Below, piece by piece: positions 8,660 through 19,410 of a stretch of 64,000 nucleotides of DNA (the first letter of the stretch is position 1; the number at the start of each line of letters is the position of its first letter). The stretch lies in the NCBI RefSeq assembly GCF_014190775.1, contig NZ_JACHVP010000001.1:1736001-1800000 (forward strand), written 5' to 3'. The notes below the pieces were generated by a model. It did not search any database. It saw only the letters and a program-made list of their open reading frames with translations, and had not been told where the DNA came from. The stretch is from Leifsonia aquatica (GTDB lineage Bacteria; Actinomycetota; Actinomycetes; Actinomycetales; Microbacteriaceae). The position numbers and the translations under genes were made by a program.

Positions 8660-10294
8660 TCAGCCCGCCAGCGCGAGCCGCTCGGGCTCCGGCGCGTCCA
8701 CGAGATGACGGGCGTACGCCGGGATCGTGAGGAAGGTCGGGAACTCCTCGCCGAGGGAGACCTCGCGCAGGATGTCCGCCGCCTCGGCGAAGCGGTCGTC
8801 GCCCTCCGGGCTGCGGAGCCGGTCGAGCTCCTCGTCCAGGATCCGCTCGACGAGGGCGCGGTCGACGGTCGTGCCCTCCTGTGTGGTCACGCGGTTGTCG
8901 ATCCACTGGCGCAGCAGGGAGCGTGAGATCTCGGCGGTCGCGGCGTCTTCCATCAGCCCGTCGATCGCGACGGCGCCCGTCCCCCCGAGCCACGCCTCGA
9001 TGTAGCGCAGCGCGACGGAGACGTTGGAGCGCACGCCCGCGTCGGTGACGGTGCTGTCGGCCGTCGTCACATCGAGCAGATCGTCGGCGGTGGCGTGCAC
9101 GTCCGGCCGCTTCCGCGACAGCTGGTTCGGGCGCTCTCCCAGCACGGCGTCGAACTCCGCGAGGGCCGTCGGGATGAGGTCGGGATGGGCGACCCAGGTG
9201 CCGTCGAAGCCGTCGCCCGCCTCCCGTCGTTTGTCGTCGGCGACCTTCGCGAGAGCACGCTCGGTGGCTTCCGGGTCGCGCCGGTTCGGGATGAAGGCGC
9301 TCATGCCGCCGATCGCGTGCGCGCCCCGCTTGTGGCAGGTCGCGACGAGGAGCTCGGTGTAGGCGCGCATGAACGGGACGGTCATGGTGATGCGGTCCCG
9401 GTCGCCGAACGCGAAGCGGCGGCCCCGACCCAGGAAGGTCTTGATGATCGAGAAGATGTAGTCCCAGCGGCCGGCGTTGAGGCCGGCGCAATGGTCGCGC
9501 AGCTCGTAGAGGATCTCCTCCATCTCGAACGCGGCCGGGATGGTCTCGATCAGGACGGTCGCGCGGACCGTGCCGACGGGCATCCCGATGCGCTGCTGCG
9601 CGAAGACGAAGATGTCGTTCCAGAGCCGCGCCTCCTGGTGCCCCTCGAGCTTCGGGAGGTAGAAGTACGGTCCCCGGCCGCCGTCGACGAGCGCCTGGGC
9701 GTTGTGCCAGAAGTACAGCCCGAAGTCGGTGAGGGACGCGCTGGCCGGCGCCGTACGTCCGGCGCGATCGGTGAAGGCGAGGTGCTTCTCGACCAGGTGC
9801 CAGCCGCGTGGGCGCATGACGATGGTCGGGGTGTGCTCCTGCGGCGTCGTCACGCGGTACTCCTTGCCCTCCGGGCTCGCGAACTCCAGCTCTCCGCGCA
9901 CCGCGGCGCGCAGGGTGCGCTGGCCGCCGACGACGTTCGCCCAGGTGGGGCTGGTCGCGTCCTCCTGGTCGGCGAGCCAGACGCGGGCGCCGGAGTTGAG
10001 GGCGTTGATCGCCATCTTCGGGTCGGTCGGGCCGGTGATCTCGACGCGGCGGTCCTCCAGCCCCGGGCCGGCGCCGGCGACGCGCCAGGTCGGGTCCTCG
10101 CGGACGGCGGCCGTCGCGCTCAGGAACTTGGGGTCGCGGCCGTTGCCGGCCTCCCCGCGGTGCTGCTGCCGTTCGGCGAGCAGCTCCTGCCGCCGGGCGG
10201 CGAACGCCTGGTGCAGGTGGTCGAGGAAGCTCAGCGCCTCCGGGGTGAGGATCTCGTCCGAGCCGGGAACGGTCGGACCGGTGATCTCGATCAT
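8660..10294 (-). CDS. aceB: Malate synthase A
   Basis: Condenses glyoxylate with acetyl-CoA to malate, the second step of the glyoxylate bypass. Family blocks seen in the 544-aa protein include [18 protein letters not shown] with [12 protein letters not shown], the active-site [33 protein letters not shown]-like sequence, and [11 protein letters not shown]. Length is normal for the A-type enzyme. The start ATG has GGAGACAC upstream. It lies 37 nt downstream of aceA on the same strand, so aceA-aceB probably form an operon controlled by the divergent regulator at 11784. Confidence 0.97.
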   Translation of the reverse strand: MIEITGPTVPGSDEILTPEALSFLDHLHQAFAARRQELLAERQQHRGEAGNGRDPKFLSATAAVREDPTWRVAGAGPGLEDRRVEITGPTDPKMAINALNSGARVWLADQEDATSPTWANVVGGQRTLRAAVRGELEFASPEGKEYRVTTPQEHTPTIVMRPRGWHLVEKHLAFTDRAGRTAPASASLTDFGLYFWHNAQALVDGGRGPYFYLPKLEGHQEARLWNDIFVFAQQRIGMPVGTVRATVLIETIPAAFEMEEILYELRDHCAGLNAGRWDYIFSIIKTFLGRGRRFAFGDRDRITMTVPFMRAYTELLVATCHKRGAHAIGGMSAFIPNRRDPEATERALAKVADDKRREAGDGFDGTWVAHPDLIPTALAEFDAVLGERPNQLSRKRPDVHATADDLLDVTTADSTVTDAGVRSNVSVALRYIEAWLGGTGAVAIDGLMEDAATAEISRSLLRQWIDNRVTTQEGTTVDRALVERILDEELDRLRSPEGDDRFAEAADILREVSLGEEFPTFLTIPAYARHLVDAPEPERLALAG

Positions 10295-10331
10295 GGTCGT
10301 GTCTCCTTGGTCAGTCGGTGCGGCCAGTCCG

Positions 10332-11651
10332 TCAGAACTGGTGCTGTTCGGTGGATCCCACGAGGGCGAGGGTGGCGCTGTCGGGGTTGAGCGCGGTCGC
10401 GACGCGGTCGAAGTAGCCCGTGCCGACCTCCCGCTGGTGGCGGGTGGCGGTGTAGCCGTCGGCCTCGGAGGCGAACTCGGCCTCCTGCAGGTCGACGTAG
10501 GCGCTCATCTGCCGCGACGCGTAGTCGCGGGCGAGCGTGTACATCGAGTGGTTGAGGGCGTGGAAGCCCGCGAGGGTGATGAACTGGAAGGCGTATCCCA
10601 TCGCCGCGAGCTCGCGCTGGAACCGGGCGATCGTCTCGTCGTCGAGGTGCTTCTTCCAGTTGAACGACGGCGAGCAGTTGTAGGCGAGCTTCTTGCCCGG
10701 GTACTGCGCGTGGACGGCCTCGGCGAAGCGGCGGGCGAGGTCGAGATCCGGCTCGGCCGACTCGACCCAGAGGAGGTCGGCGTACGGCGCATAGGCCAGC
10801 CCGCGGGCGATGACCGGGTCGATGCCGTTGGTCACCTCGTAGAAGCCCTCCGCGGTGCGGGTGCCGGTGAGGAACGGCTTGTCACGCTCGTCGTGATCGC
10901 TCGTCAGCAGCGTGGCGGCCAGCGAGTCGGTGCGGGCGATCACGATGGTGGGGACGCCCGCGACGTCGGCGGCGAGGCGCGCGGCGTTGAGCGTGCGGAT
11001 GTGCTGGCCGGTCGGGATGAGGACCTTGCCGCCCATGTGACCGCACTTCTTCTCGCTGGCGAGCTGGTCCTCCCAGTGCACGCCCGCGGCGCCGGCCTGG
11101 ATCATCCCGTGCATGAGCTCGTAGGCGTTGAGCGGGCCGCCGAAGCCGGCCTCGGCGTCGGCGACGATCGGCGCCATCCAGTCGCCGACGGTTCCGTCGA
11201 CGCCCTCGATCTGCCCGGCGCGCAGCAGCGCGTTGTTGATGCGGCGGACGACCGCGGGCACCGAGTTGGCCGGGTACAGGCTCTGGTCGGGGTAGGTCTG
11301 GCCGGAGAGGTTTGCATCGGCGGCGACCTGCCAGCCGGAGAGGTAGATGGCCTCGAGGCCGGCGCGCACCTGCTGCACAGCCTGGTTGCCGGTGAGGGCG
11401 CCGAGGGCCGAGACCCACCGGGCGTCGGGCCCGCTGCCGTCGCGCTGGATCAGCTCCCAGAGAGTCTGCGCGCCGCGGCGGGCGAGCGTCTGCTCCTCCC
11501 GGACGGGGCCGCGCAGGGCGACGACGTCGGCAGCGGTGTAGTCGCGGCGGATGCCGGACCAGCGCGGGTCGGCGTCCCATTCCAGCTGGAGCTCGGCGGC
11601 GGTCTGCACGGTGTCGCCGGGGCGGGGCTCGGGGTGGGCTGCGGTGCTCAT
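10332..11651 (-). CDS. aceA: Isocitrate lyase
   Basis: Cleaves isocitrate to glyoxylate and succinate, bypassing the decarboxylating TCA steps for growth on acetate or other C2 sources. The catalytic cysteine motif [13 protein letters not shown] is at about residue 200, and [15 protein letters not shown] and [20 protein letters not shown] are also present. The start is ATG 11651 with GGAGGTCACG upstream (5' to 3' on the minus strand); the frame runs further upstream only as an antisense shadow of the regulator. Length 439 aa matches actinobacterial isocitrate lyases. Confidence 0.97.
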   Translation of the reverse strand: MSTAAHPEPRPGDTVQTAAELQLEWDADPRWSGIRRDYTAADVVALRGPVREEQTLARRGAQTLWELIQRDGSGPDARWVSALGALTGNQAVQQVRAGLEAIYLSGWQVAADANLSGQTYPDQSLYPANSVPAVVRRINNALLRAGQIEGVDGTVGDWMAPIVADAEAGFGGPLNAYELMHGMIQAGAAGVHWEDQLASEKKCGHMGGKVLIPTGQHIRTLNAARLAADVAGVPTIVIARTDSLAATLLTSDHDERDKPFLTGTRTAEGFYEVTNGIDPVIARGLAYAPYADLLWVESAEPDLDLARRFAEAVHAQYPGKKLAYNCSPSFNWKKHLDDETIARFQRELAAMGYAFQFITLAGFHALNHSMYTLARDYASRQMSAYVDLQEAEFASEADGYTATRHQREVGTGYFDRVATALNPDSATLALVGSTEQHQF

Positions 11652-11737
11652 CGTGACCTCCATCGGTCGGTTCGGTTGAGACGATCCTGTGCCCCGCGCG
11701 CGCCGTCCCGGACGGATCCGTCCACAGAAATCCGGCG

Positions 11738-11757
11738 GTTCTTCTGTTTGCCAGAAC
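11738..11757. promoter_or_regulatory. Inverted repeat in the aceA-ramB intergenic region
   Basis: GTTCT (11738-11742) and AGAAC (11753-11757) frame an inner TTCTG-tttgc-CAGAA repeat, in the 132-bp spacer shared by aceA and the RamB-like gene. The central TTTGC resembles the core of RamB sites known from Corynebacterium glutamicum. It is a likely autoregulatory and aceA operator, by inference. Confidence 0.5.
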
Positions 11758-11783
11758 TTCCGGCGGGTGTCAGCATGGCCTGC

Positions 11784-13235
11784 ATGACAGACACGGTCGA
11801 TGAGGACCTGGCGGCGGACGCGCTCACCCTCGGGCGGCGCATCCGGGCGGCGCGTGTGCAGCGCGGCATGACCTTGGAGGTCCTGGCCGCGGCGATCGAC
11901 CGCGCCCCCTCGCAGGTCTCCACCATCGAGAACGGCAACCGCGAGCCGCGGCTGCCGCAACTGCGGGCCATCGCGGCCGCGCTCGGCGTCACGGTCGACG
12001 ACCTGCTCGCCCCCGAGGCGCCCGACGAGCGCTCCGCCCTCGAGATCGCGGTCGAGCGGGCCCAGCGGGGCACGGTCTTCAGCGCGCTCGGGATCGATCC
12101 CGTGCGGGTATCGAAGTCGGTTCCGGACGCCACGCTCCGCGCCATCCTGGCCCTCCACCAGGAGGTCGAGCGGCTGCACCGCGAGCGCGCCGCGACCCCG
12201 GAGGAGGCCCGTCGCGCGAACGCCGAGCTGCGCGCGACCATGCGCGCCCGCGACAACTACTTCGCCGAGCTGGAGACCATCGCCGCAGAGCTCCTCGCCG
12301 CCGTCGGTCACACCGGCGGGCCCGTCTCGCAGCAGACCGTGGCCGATATGGCCGATCACCTCGGCTTCTCGCTGCACTACGTCGGCGACCTGCCGCACTC
12401 CACCCGCTCGGTGACCGACAAGCGCAACGGGCGCATCTACCTGCCGACGGAGCAGTCGGCCTCCCGCGACTCCCGCTCCCCCATCCTGCAGGCCTTCGCG
12501 TCCCAGCTGCTCGGTCACGACGAGCCCGGAAACTACGCAGAATTTCTGCGGCAGCGGATCGAGACCAACTACCTCACCGCAGCGCTGCTCCTGCCCGAGA
12601 AGGATGCCGTGGCCGTGCTCACGGAGGCCAAGAACTTCCGCCGCATCTCGATGGAGGATCTGCGCGACGCCTTCGCCGTGTCGTACGAGACGGCGGCGCA
12701 CCGGTTCACGAACCTCGCGACCGCGCGGCTCGGCATCCCGGTGCACTTCATGAAGGTGCACGAGTCCGGCACGATCATCAAGGCGTACGAGAACGACTCG
12801 GTCGCGTTCCCGTCCGACGCCCTCGGCGCGATCGAAGGGACGCCCGTCTGCCGCAGCTGGACGGCGCGCACGGTGTTCGACGTGGAGGACCGGTTCAGCC
12901 CGTATTACCAGTACACGGACACGCCCCGCGGAACGTTCTGGTGCACCTCCCGCATCGAGAAGGCCAAGGAGGGCGACTACTCGGTGAGCGTGGGCGTGCC
13001 GTTCGAGCACGTGAAGTGGTTCCGCGGCCGGGAGACCTCGCACCGCGCCCTCTCGCGCTGCCCGGACGAGAGCTGCTGCCGCCGCCCGTCCGGCGCGCTC
13101 GCGGAGCGGTGGGAGGGGCAGGCCTGGCCGGCAGCGCGCACGCCGACGTCACTTCTCGCCGCGCTGCCGACGGGGACGTTCCCCGGGGTGGACACCACCG
13201 AGGTCTACGACTTCCTCGAGCGCCACCAGCCCTGA
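11784..13235 (+). CDS. ramB: RamB-like XRE-family acetate regulator
   Basis: Transcription factor of about 483 aa. The N-terminal XRE helix-turn-helix spans about residues 15-75 ([18 protein letters not shown], then [18 protein letters not shown]). The middle is an IrrE/ImmA-like DUF955 region in which the metalloprotease HExxH motif is not intact ([14 protein letters not shown]). The C-terminus is cysteine-containing ([11 protein letters not shown]), as in DUF2083 short-chain fatty acyl regulators. In corynebacteria RamB represses aceA/aceB and acetate activation genes; the divergent position beside aceA supports the same role. An in-frame ATG at 11775 is an alternative start. Confidence 0.88.
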   Translation: MTDTVDEDLAADALTLGRRIRAARVQRGMTLEVLAAAIDRAPSQVSTIENGNREPRLPQLRAIAAALGVTVDDLLAPEAPDERSALEIAVERAQRGTVFSALGIDPVRVSKSVPDATLRAILALHQEVERLHRERAATPEEARRANAELRATMRARDNYFAELETIAAELLAAVGHTGGPVSQQTVADMADHLGFSLHYVGDLPHSTRSVTDKRNGRIYLPTEQSASRDSRSPILQAFASQLLGHDEPGNYAEFLRQRIETNYLTAALLLPEKDAVAVLTEAKNFRRISMEDLRDAFAVSYETAAHRFTNLATARLGIPVHFMKVHESGTIIKAYENDSVAFPSDALGAIEGTPVCRSWTARTVFDVEDRFSPYYQYTDTPRGTFWCTSRIEKAKEGDYSVSVGVPFEHVKWFRGRETSHRALSRCPDESCCRRPSGALAERWEGQAWPAARTPTSLLAALPTGTFPGVDTTEVYDFLERHQP

Positions 13236-13264
13236 CCACCCGTCGGACGGAATGAACGGAATGC

Positions 13265-13290
13265 CGACGGATTCGGTACGGAATCCGTCG
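13265..13290. promoter_or_regulatory. Perfect palindrome upstream of the amine operon
   Basis: CGACGGATTC (13265-13274), spacer GGTACG, GAATCCGTCG (13281-13290): 10-bp perfect arms, 51 nt before the GTG at 13342 and 30 nt after the ramB stop. No U-tract follows, and dimeric-repressor operators have this form, so an operator is more likely than a terminator. A terminator for ramB remains possible. Confidence 0.55.
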
Positions 13291-13341
13291 TTCTGTCCCG
13301 CTCGCAGGGGGCAGAATGTCACAAACCCAGCAGAGAGGCGC

Positions 13342-14757
13342 GTGAATCGAGTGGGCAGTACGGTTTTCGAACGGAGCCGACCGGATGCGTCCGTGGTGCG
13401 GCACGCGCTCGCGGGCACCCGGCAGTCCGTCTTCTGGATCGAGGACGCCCCGGGTGACGCGTACCCCACGCTCAGCGGCGATCTCTCGTGCGATCTCGCG
13501 GTCGTCGGGGGCGGCTACTCGGGACTGTGGACGGCGCTGCTCGCCAAGCGCGAGAACCCCGGCGCCCGCGTCGTCCTGCTGGAGGGGCGCCGCATCGGCT
13601 GGGCGGCCTCCGGGCGCAACGGCGGCTTCTGCGAGGCGAGCCTGACCCACGGCGAGGACAACGGCCTCAGCCGGTTCCCGCAGGAGTTCGACCAGCTCCA
13701 GCGGCTCGGGATGCGGAACCTCGACGAGATCGAGGCGATCATCGCGGAGCTCGACCTCGACGCCGACTTCGAACGGAACGGCGCCATCGACCTCGCCACC
13801 GAGCCGCACCAGGTCGAGTGGCTGCGCGAGGCCGCGGACGGGGAGCACGCCGTCTTCCTCGACACCGACGCGGTGCGCGCCCAGGTGCACTCCCCCACCT
13901 ACCTCGCCGGCCTCCTCCGCACCGCCGACTCGTCGCTGGTGCACCCGGCGAAGCTGGCCCGAGCGCTGGCCCGGGCCTGCGCGGACCTCGGGGTCGAGAT
14001 CTTCGAGCACTCCCCGGTGGAGAGCATCGGCGACGGCACCACTCTCGAGACCCCGAACGGTGTGGTCCGCGCGGAGCGCACCGCGCTCGCGACCAACGTC
14101 TTCCCGAGCCTGCTGAAGCGCAACCGCCTCCAGACGGTGCCGGTGTACGACTACGTGCTCATGACCGAGCCACTGTCGGACGCGCAGCTGGCCTCCATCG
14201 GCTGGAGCGGACGGCAGGGCCTCGGCGACTCGGCGAACCAGTTCCACTACTACCGGCTCTCGGCGGACAACCGCATCCTGTTCGGCGGCTACGACGCGAT
14301 CTACCACTACGGCGGACGCGTGCGCGAGGAGTACGAGGACCGCCCCGAGACCTTCGCCCGGCTCGCGAGCCACTTCTTCACCACGTTCCCGCAGCTGGAG
14401 GGCGTGCGCTTCACGAACAAGTGGGCGGGCGCGATCGACACGTGCAGCCGGTTCTGCGCGTTCTTCGGTTCGGCGCGCGGCGGCCGGGTCGCGTACGCCA
14501 CCGGCTACACCGGCCTCGGCGTCGCCGCGACCCACTTCGGCGCGCAGGTCATGCTCGACCTGCTCGCCGGCCGCAGCACCGAGCGCACCGAGCTCGACAT
14601 GGTGAAGAGCCGGCCGCTGCCCTTCCCGCCCGAGCCCGCCGCCTCCCTCGGCATCAACCTGACGCGGCTGTCGCTCGACCGCGCGGACCACAACGACGGC
14701 AAGCGCAACCTGTTCCTGAAGACCCTGGATGCGGTGGGGCTCGGCTTCGACAGCTGA
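13342..14757 (+). CDS. FAD-dependent amine oxidase (DAO/PuuB-like)
   Basis: Flavoprotein of the D-amino-acid oxidase fold, about 471 aa. After about 45 residues comes the dinucleotide motif [19 protein letters not shown], then [19 protein letters not shown], typical of gamma-glutamylputrescine oxidases and related amine oxidases. The C-terminal substrate/FAD loop is [21 protein letters not shown] 13342 is chosen for the AGAGAGG upstream and because it leaves the palindrome at 13265 outside the gene; GTG 13351 and ATG 13252 are alternatives. First gene of a six-gene operon with a Pot-type importer, so a polyamine or related amine is the likely substrate. Confidence 0.83.
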   Translation: MNRVGSTVFERSRPDASVVRHALAGTRQSVFWIEDAPGDAYPTLSGDLSCDLAVVGGGYSGLWTALLAKRENPGARVVLLEGRRIGWAASGRNGGFCEASLTHGEDNGLSRFPQEFDQLQRLGMRNLDEIEAIIAELDLDADFERNGAIDLATEPHQVEWLREAADGEHAVFLDTDAVRAQVHSPTYLAGLLRTADSSLVHPAKLARALARACADLGVEIFEHSPVESIGDGTTLETPNGVVRAERTALATNVFPSLLKRNRLQTVPVYDYVLMTEPLSDAQLASIGWSGRQGLGDSANQFHYYRLSADNRILFGGYDAIYHYGGRVREEYEDRPETFARLASHFFTTFPQLEGVRFTNKWAGAIDTCSRFCAFFGSARGGRVAYATGYTGLGVAATHFGAQVMLDLLAGRSTERTELDMVKSRPLPFPPEPAASLGINLTRLSLDRADHNDGKRNLFLKTLDAVGLGFDS

Positions 14758-14803
14758 GCACCTCGCCTTCCGCCTCCATCCGACCACGAGGAGAACCCCG
14801 ACG

Positions 14804-15907
14804 ATGACGTCCACCCCACCGGCCTCCGACGGCTCCGTGCAGCTGCGCGGGGTCACCAAGCTGTTCGGATCGCAGATCGCGGTCGACCACATCGATCTGG
14901 AGGTGCGCAGCGGCGAGTTCATCTCGCTCCTGGGCCCCTCCGGCTGCGGCAAGACGACGCTGCTGCGGATGATCGCCGGGTTCGAGCATCCCGACGACGG
15001 CGACATCGCGGTCGGCGGGGTGAGCGTCATCGACACGCCTCCGCACAAGCGCCCGGTCAACACGGTCTTCCAGTCCTACGCGCTGTTCCCGCACATGACC
15101 GTCGCCGAGAACGTCGCGTACGGCCTGCGGCAGAAGCGGGTGCCCCGCGCGGAGATCGCCGAACGGGTGCGGGACGCGCTGGAGCTCTCGCGCATGGGCT
15201 CCTTCGCCGACCGGAGCCCGCAGAAGCTCTCGGGCGGCCAGCAGCAGCGCGTCGCCCTCGCCCGCGCGCTCGTCAACCGGCCGCGCGTGCTGCTGCTGGA
15301 CGAGCCGATGTCGGCACTCGACCGCAAGCTGCGGGAGGAGATGCAGATCGAGCTGAAGCTGCTGCAACGCCAGCTCGGCATCACCTTCGTCTTCGTCACC
15401 CACGACCAGCAGGAGGCGCTCTCGATGAGCGATCGGATCGTCGTGATGCAGGGCGGCGCGGTGCAGCAGATCGGCACGACGGAGGCCGTGTACCTGTCGC
15501 CGGCGAACGCGTTCGTCGCCGGGTTCATCGGCAAGCAGAACTTCATCGACGCGACGGTGCAGCCCGACGGCTCGCTGCTCGCCGCCGACGGCCGGGTGGG
15601 CGCGGCGACCGGGTCGGACGCCCGCAGCGGCGAGCGCGTGCGGGTCGCCGTACGGGCCGAAGCCGTCACCGTCGGCCGGGAGCGTCCCGCCGGGACGGGC
15701 GTGCAGGGCACGCTCGCCGGCATCTCGTTCCTCGGCGACGTGATCCAGTACGTCGTCGTCACCGCGGCCGGGGTCGAGCTGCTCTCGCGCCGGCCGCCGA
15801 GCCAGGTCGAGCAGCTGAGCACCGGGGACGCGGTGTGGTGCGGCTGGGACGACAGCGACCTGCATGTGTTCGCGGCCGAGCCCGACGCCGACGCCGAGGC
15901 CGCCTGA
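14804..15907 (+). CDS. potA: Polyamine-type ABC importer ATPase (PotA-like)
   Basis: Energises uptake by the importer encoded by the next three genes. Walker [10 protein letters not shown] (about residues 44-52), signature [15 protein letters not shown], Walker [13 protein letters not shown] and the switch VTHD are intact, followed by a TOBE-type C-terminal domain (about 270-367). ATG 14804 has GAGGAG upstream; the open frame before it is a shadow of the oxidase gene. Length 367 aa is typical of PotA/FbpC/CysA. The Pot assignment rests on the accompanying binding protein and permeases. Confidence 0.92.
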   Translation: MTSTPPASDGSVQLRGVTKLFGSQIAVDHIDLEVRSGEFISLLGPSGCGKTTLLRMIAGFEHPDDGDIAVGGVSVIDTPPHKRPVNTVFQSYALFPHMTVAENVAYGLRQKRVPRAEIAERVRDALELSRMGSFADRSPQKLSGGQQQRVALARALVNRPRVLLLDEPMSALDRKLREEMQIELKLLQRQLGITFVFVTHDQQEALSMSDRIVVMQGGAVQQIGTTEAVYLSPANAFVAGFIGKQNFIDATVQPDGSLLAADGRVGAATGSDARSGERVRVAVRAEAVTVGRERPAGTGVQGTLAGISFLGDVIQYVVVTAAGVELLSRRPPSQVEQLSTGDAVWCGWDDSDLHVFAAEPDADAEAA

Positions 15908-15908
15908 G

Positions 15909-17105
15909 ATGCGGCGCACCTCCCGCACCGGCCGCCCGAGCAGCGCCGCCGACGTCGTCGCCCTGATCCCCCAGGCCGGGGCAGCCCGCATCACCCGGCG
16001 CGCGCTGCTCGGCGGCTTCGCCGTCACCGCGGCCGGGCTCGCCCTCACCGCGTGCACCAGGGAGACCGCGTTCGGCGCCTCCGTGGCACCCGACGGCAAG
16101 CTCGAGACCCAGCTCAACGTGTACAGCTGGGGCGATTACGATGACCCGTCGAACATCACGTCGTTCCAGAAGAAGCACGGCGTGACCGTGCAGCTCGACA
16201 GCTACGGCTCCAACGAGGAGATGATCGCGAAGCTCGGCGCCACCCGCGGCACGAGCGGGTACGACATCGTCGTGCCGACGGGCAGCTACATCCCGATGAT
16301 GTCGGCGAACGGGCTCCTCCAGAAGCTCGACCACTCCCGGTTGCGCAACCTGAGCAACATCGACCCGCACTACCTCGACCAGTCGTGGGATCGCGGCAAC
16401 GTCTACTCGGTCTGCAAGGACTGGGGCACCACCGGGTTCGCCTACAACACCGACGTGATCAGCCGGCCGATGACCTCGTGGTCCGACTTCCTCGATGCCG
16501 CCCAGAAGGAGGCGAGCAAGAACGTCGCCGTGCTCGAGGATCCGTGGGAGGTCGCGAGCATGTACTTCGCGGCCAACGGCATCGACCCCAACACGACGAA
16601 GAAGGCCGACCTCGACGCCGCCGAGGACTACCTGGTCAACACGCTCGCGCCGCACATCAAGGCGTTCAACTCCACGGCCGTCACCAGCGGCATCCCCGAG
16701 GGCACCTTCGCCCTCTGCCAGGCGTTCAACGGCGACGCCCGCCAGGGGATGCTCGCCACGGACACGATCCCCAAGAACTGGAAGTTCGTCTACCCGACGC
16801 CGACGGCGAACCTGTGGATGGACACCTGGGCCATCGCGACCGGTGCGCAGCATCCCGACGCGGCCTACGCGTTCATCGACGCGATCCTCGAACCGGACGC
16901 GTCGTACCGCGAGGTCGACTACATCGGGTACTCGACCGGGGTGAAGGGGCTCCGCGAGCGCGCGCAGAGCGAGGACTTCGCCCTGCCGGAACTCGTGTTC
17001 CCCACCGACGACGTGATCGCCCGGCTGACCCCGGCCGAGCTGAACGGCGCGGCCGAGCGGCTCGTCTCGATCGTGAACCGCATGATGGCGAAGGCAGGCT
17101 CCTGA
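15909..17105 (+). CDS. potD: Extracellular polyamine-binding lipoprotein (PotD-like)
   Basis: Solute-binding protein (398 aa) that delivers substrate to the membrane permeases. A twin-arginine type signal with a lipobox is visible: ITRRALLGGFAVTAAGLALT followed by a cysteine at about residue 49, so export by Tat and lipid anchoring are likely. The mature part begins with LNVYSWGDYDDPSNITSFQK and contains YDIVVPTGSYIPMM and KDWGTTGFAYNTD, the PotD/PotF pattern. One base after the ATPase stop; its own stop overlaps the next start by one base (TGATG). Confidence 0.93.
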   Translation: MRRTSRTGRPSSAADVVALIPQAGAARITRRALLGGFAVTAAGLALTACTRETAFGASVAPDGKLETQLNVYSWGDYDDPSNITSFQKKHGVTVQLDSYGSNEEMIAKLGATRGTSGYDIVVPTGSYIPMMSANGLLQKLDHSRLRNLSNIDPHYLDQSWDRGNVYSVCKDWGTTGFAYNTDVISRPMTSWSDFLDAAQKEASKNVAVLEDPWEVASMYFAANGIDPNTTKKADLDAAEDYLVNTLAPHIKAFNSTAVTSGIPEGTFALCQAFNGDARQGMLATDTIPKNWKFVYPTPTANLWMDTWAIATGAQHPDAAYAFIDAILEPDASYREVDYIGYSTGVKGLRERAQSEDFALPELVFPTDDVIARLTPAELNGAAERLVSIVNRMMAKAGS

Positions 17106-18088
17106 TGACCGCGACAGCGACCGCATCCCGCGCCGGCGAGCGCGACGCCACCGGCTCCGGGCCGGCACCCGGACCGCAGCGGCGCCGCCTGCGCACCCGC
17201 ATCTCGGGCACCACGATCGCCGGCTTCCCGACCTGGGCGTTCGTGCTGTTCTTCTTCGTCGTCCCGCTGGCCCTCGTGCTCTGGTACAGCTTCGGGTACA
17301 AGCCCGACCTGTTCTCCGCGCACGCCAACGACAAGCTCTCGTTCGACCGGTACGGGGAGGCGCTGGACGCGACCTTCCTCGGCACGTTCGTCAACACGCT
17401 GCGGATCGGGCTCGTCGGCACGGCGATCTGCCTCGTGATCGGCGTGCCGTTCGCGTACTGGCTGGCGGTGAAGCTGCGCCCGCAGTACCGCGCCCTGGCG
17501 CTTGCCCTGGTGCTCGTGCCGTTCTGGACGAACTTCCTGGTCAGGACGCTCGGGTGGCAGATCGTGCTCTCGCCGCAGGGATTCGTCTCGGACGCCCTGC
17601 AGAGCCTCGGCATCATCCACGGCGACCTGAACGTGCTCTACACGCAGGCGGCCGTGCAGCTCGGCGTCGTCTACAACTACCTGCCGCTGATGATCCTGCC
17701 GCTGTACGTCGCCATGGACCGCGCCGGGCAGCCGCTGCGCGAGGCGAGCGGCGACCTGGGCGCCAACCGGGTGCGCACGTTCCTCCAGGTGACGCTGCCG
17801 CTGGCCGCGCCGGGGATCGCGTCGGGCTGCCTGCTGGTGTTCATCCCGCTGATGGGCGACTACGTCACCGCCTCGGTGCTCGGCGGCGCCCAGGGGAACA
17901 TGGTCGGCCAGCTGGTCGCCAGCCAGTTCAACACGGCTCAGAACTGGGCGCTGGGCTCGGCGATGGCGGTGCTGCTCATGCTGTTCATCGCGGCGGCGGT
18001 CGTCATCGTGGGCGGCGTCGCCCTGGTCATCCGGTACGTCGTCCGGCGGTCCCGCCGGGTCGATCTCTCGAAGGGAGCGGGCGCATGA
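17105..18088 (+). CDS. potB: Polyamine-type ABC permease (PotB-like)
   Basis: First inner-membrane subunit of the importer, 327 aa. After a polar N-terminus of about 37 residues there are six predicted hydrophobic spans. The cytoplasmic EAA loop that contacts the ATPase is visible as EASGDLGANRVRTFLQVTLP (about residues 216-235). PotB-like blocks LVPFWTNFLVRTLGWQ and YNYLPLMILPLYVAMD are present. The ATG overlaps the potD stop, and the potC start overlaps its end by ATGA, so the three are translationally coupled. Confidence 0.93.
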   Translation: MTATATASRAGERDATGSGPAPGPQRRRLRTRISGTTIAGFPTWAFVLFFFVVPLALVLWYSFGYKPDLFSAHANDKLSFDRYGEALDATFLGTFVNTLRIGLVGTAICLVIGVPFAYWLAVKLRPQYRALALALVLVPFWTNFLVRTLGWQIVLSPQGFVSDALQSLGIIHGDLNVLYTQAAVQLGVVYNYLPLMILPLYVAMDRAGQPLREASGDLGANRVRTFLQVTLPLAAPGIASGCLLVFIPLMGDYVTASVLGGAQGNMVGQLVASQFNTAQNWALGSAMAVLLMLFIAAAVVIVGGVALVIRYVVRRSRRVDLSKGAGA

Positions 18089-19017
18089 CGACGCAGACCG
18101 CGACAGAGGCCATGCTCGCCGTCCGCAGCGACAGCGGCCGCAACGCACGGCGCCGGACGGTGCGCCGTCGCCGACGCCCCGACGGCGTGCGCATCGGCCT
18201 GACGGTGTGGGGCATCCTGGTGTTCGCCTTCCTGTTCCTGCCGATCCTCGTGATGCTGGTGTACTCGTTCAACACAGGACGCCTGCTCGCGACGTGGCAG
18301 GGCTTCGGCTTCGACGCGTACGCAGCAGCGTGGGCCAGCCCGGTCATCCGCTCCTCGGTCATCACGTCGCTGGAGGCCGCCGTCGGGGCCGCGCTGCTCT
18401 CGACCATCCTCGGGACGCTCGGCGGCCTGGCCCTCGCGCGGTCGAAGGCGAAGACCTCCTGGGTGCTGTGGGCGACGCTCCTGCTGTCGATCACGCTGTT
18501 CACCCCCGAGATCGTCGACGCCGTCTCGATGCTGCCGTGGTTCGTGAGCCTCGGCACCGACTTCGGCATCGGCATCTTCAGCAACGGGATGGTGCGCCTC
18601 GTCGTCGCGCACGCCGTGCTCTCGGTGGCGGTGGTGACCTTCATCGTCCGGGCCAGGATGCAGGGCATGGACGAGGCGCTGGAGGAGGCCGCCGCCGACC
18701 TCTACGCACCCCCGCTGAAGCGCTTCTGGCAGATCACCCTCCCGGTCGCGAGCCCCGCGATCTGGGCCGGCGCACTCATGTCGTTCACCCTCAGCCTCGA
18801 CAACACCATCGTGTCGAGCTTCGTGCAGGTGCCGGGGTCGACGCCGTGGCCGGTGTACATCTTCAGCTCGCTGCGCGTCGGTCTTCGGCCGGAGATCGCC
18901 GCGGTCTCGGCGGTCATGTTCGTCCTCACCCTGGTCGCCCTGGCCGTCGTCGGGTTCGTGCTCCGCCGCAGCGGGGCGTCGACCGAGGAGATGGCGAAGA
19001 CGCTGGCGAGCGCATGA
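18085..19017 (+). CDS. potC: Polyamine-type ABC permease (PotC-like)
   Basis: Second membrane subunit, 310 aa, pairing with the PotB-like protein. It begins with an arginine-rich cytoplasmic tail (RRRTVRRRRRPDG) and then six hydrophobic spans. The EAA loop reads EEAAADLYAPPLKRFWQITL, and TLSLDNTIVSSFV is typical of PotC/PotI. It starts within the ATGA overlap with potB and its stop overlaps the cupin start. Confidence 0.93.
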   Translation: MTTQTATEAMLAVRSDSGRNARRRTVRRRRRPDGVRIGLTVWGILVFAFLFLPILVMLVYSFNTGRLLATWQGFGFDAYAAAWASPVIRSSVITSLEAAVGAALLSTILGTLGGLALARSKAKTSWVLWATLLLSITLFTPEIVDAVSMLPWFVSLGTDFGIGIFSNGMVRLVVAHAVLSVAVVTFIVRARMQGMDEALEEAAADLYAPPLKRFWQITLPVASPAIWAGALMSFTLSLDNTIVSSFVQVPGSTPWPVYIFSSLRVGLRPEIAAVSAVMFVLTLVALAVVGFVLRRSGASTEEMAKTLASA

Positions 19018-19394
19018 GCGAGGGATACTCCGCCGGCGCGGGCCCTGCCGGCGACCGTTTCGCCACGACCGGCCGGGTGGACGCGCTGGCCCTGCCGCTC
19101 GATCACGAGGACGTGCCCGATACGCAGCGCGTGTCGGGCACCCCTCGCACGGGACTGGCCGAGCTGGGCTCCTTCGGCGGCTCGGAGGTCGGCGTCTGGG
19201 AGATGACGCCCGGCACGATGAGCGACGTGGAGTCCGACGAGCTCTTCGTCGTGATCGCCGGCCGCGCGACCGTCGAGTTCGTCGCGACCGGGGACATCCT
19301 GGCGATCGGGCCGGGCGACGTGGTGCGCCTCACCGCGGGCGACGAGACGGTGTGGACCGTGACCGAGACCCTCCGCAAGGTCTGGCTGGCCTGA
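19014..19394 (+). CDS. Cupin-domain protein
   Basis: 126-residue single-domain cupin. TGLAELGSFGGSEVGVWEMTPGTMSDVESDELFVVIAGRATVEF contains the first cupin-like motif (DELFVVIAG) and DILAIGPGDVVRLTAGDETVW the second; the usual metal-binding histidines are largely absent, as in the DUF861/EutQ-like group. It is the last gene of the operon, overlapping potC by 4 nt. Such small cupins accompany many amine catabolism operons; the function is unknown, possibly ligand sensing or isomerisation. Confidence 0.8.
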   Translation: MSEGYSAGAGPAGDRFATTGRVDALALPLDHEDVPDTQRVSGTPRTGLAELGSFGGSEVGVWEMTPGTMSDVESDELFVVIAGRATVEFVATGDILAIGPGDVVRLTAGDETVWTVTETLRKVWLA

Positions 19395-19410
19395 CGGCGG
19401 CGGGGCGGCC

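Noticed and set aside
10332-13043. A 903-residue frame extending isocitrate lyase upstream
   Set aside because: Residues before MSTAAHPEP are an antisense shadow of the ramB gene; the family start and GGAGGTCACG place the start at 11651.
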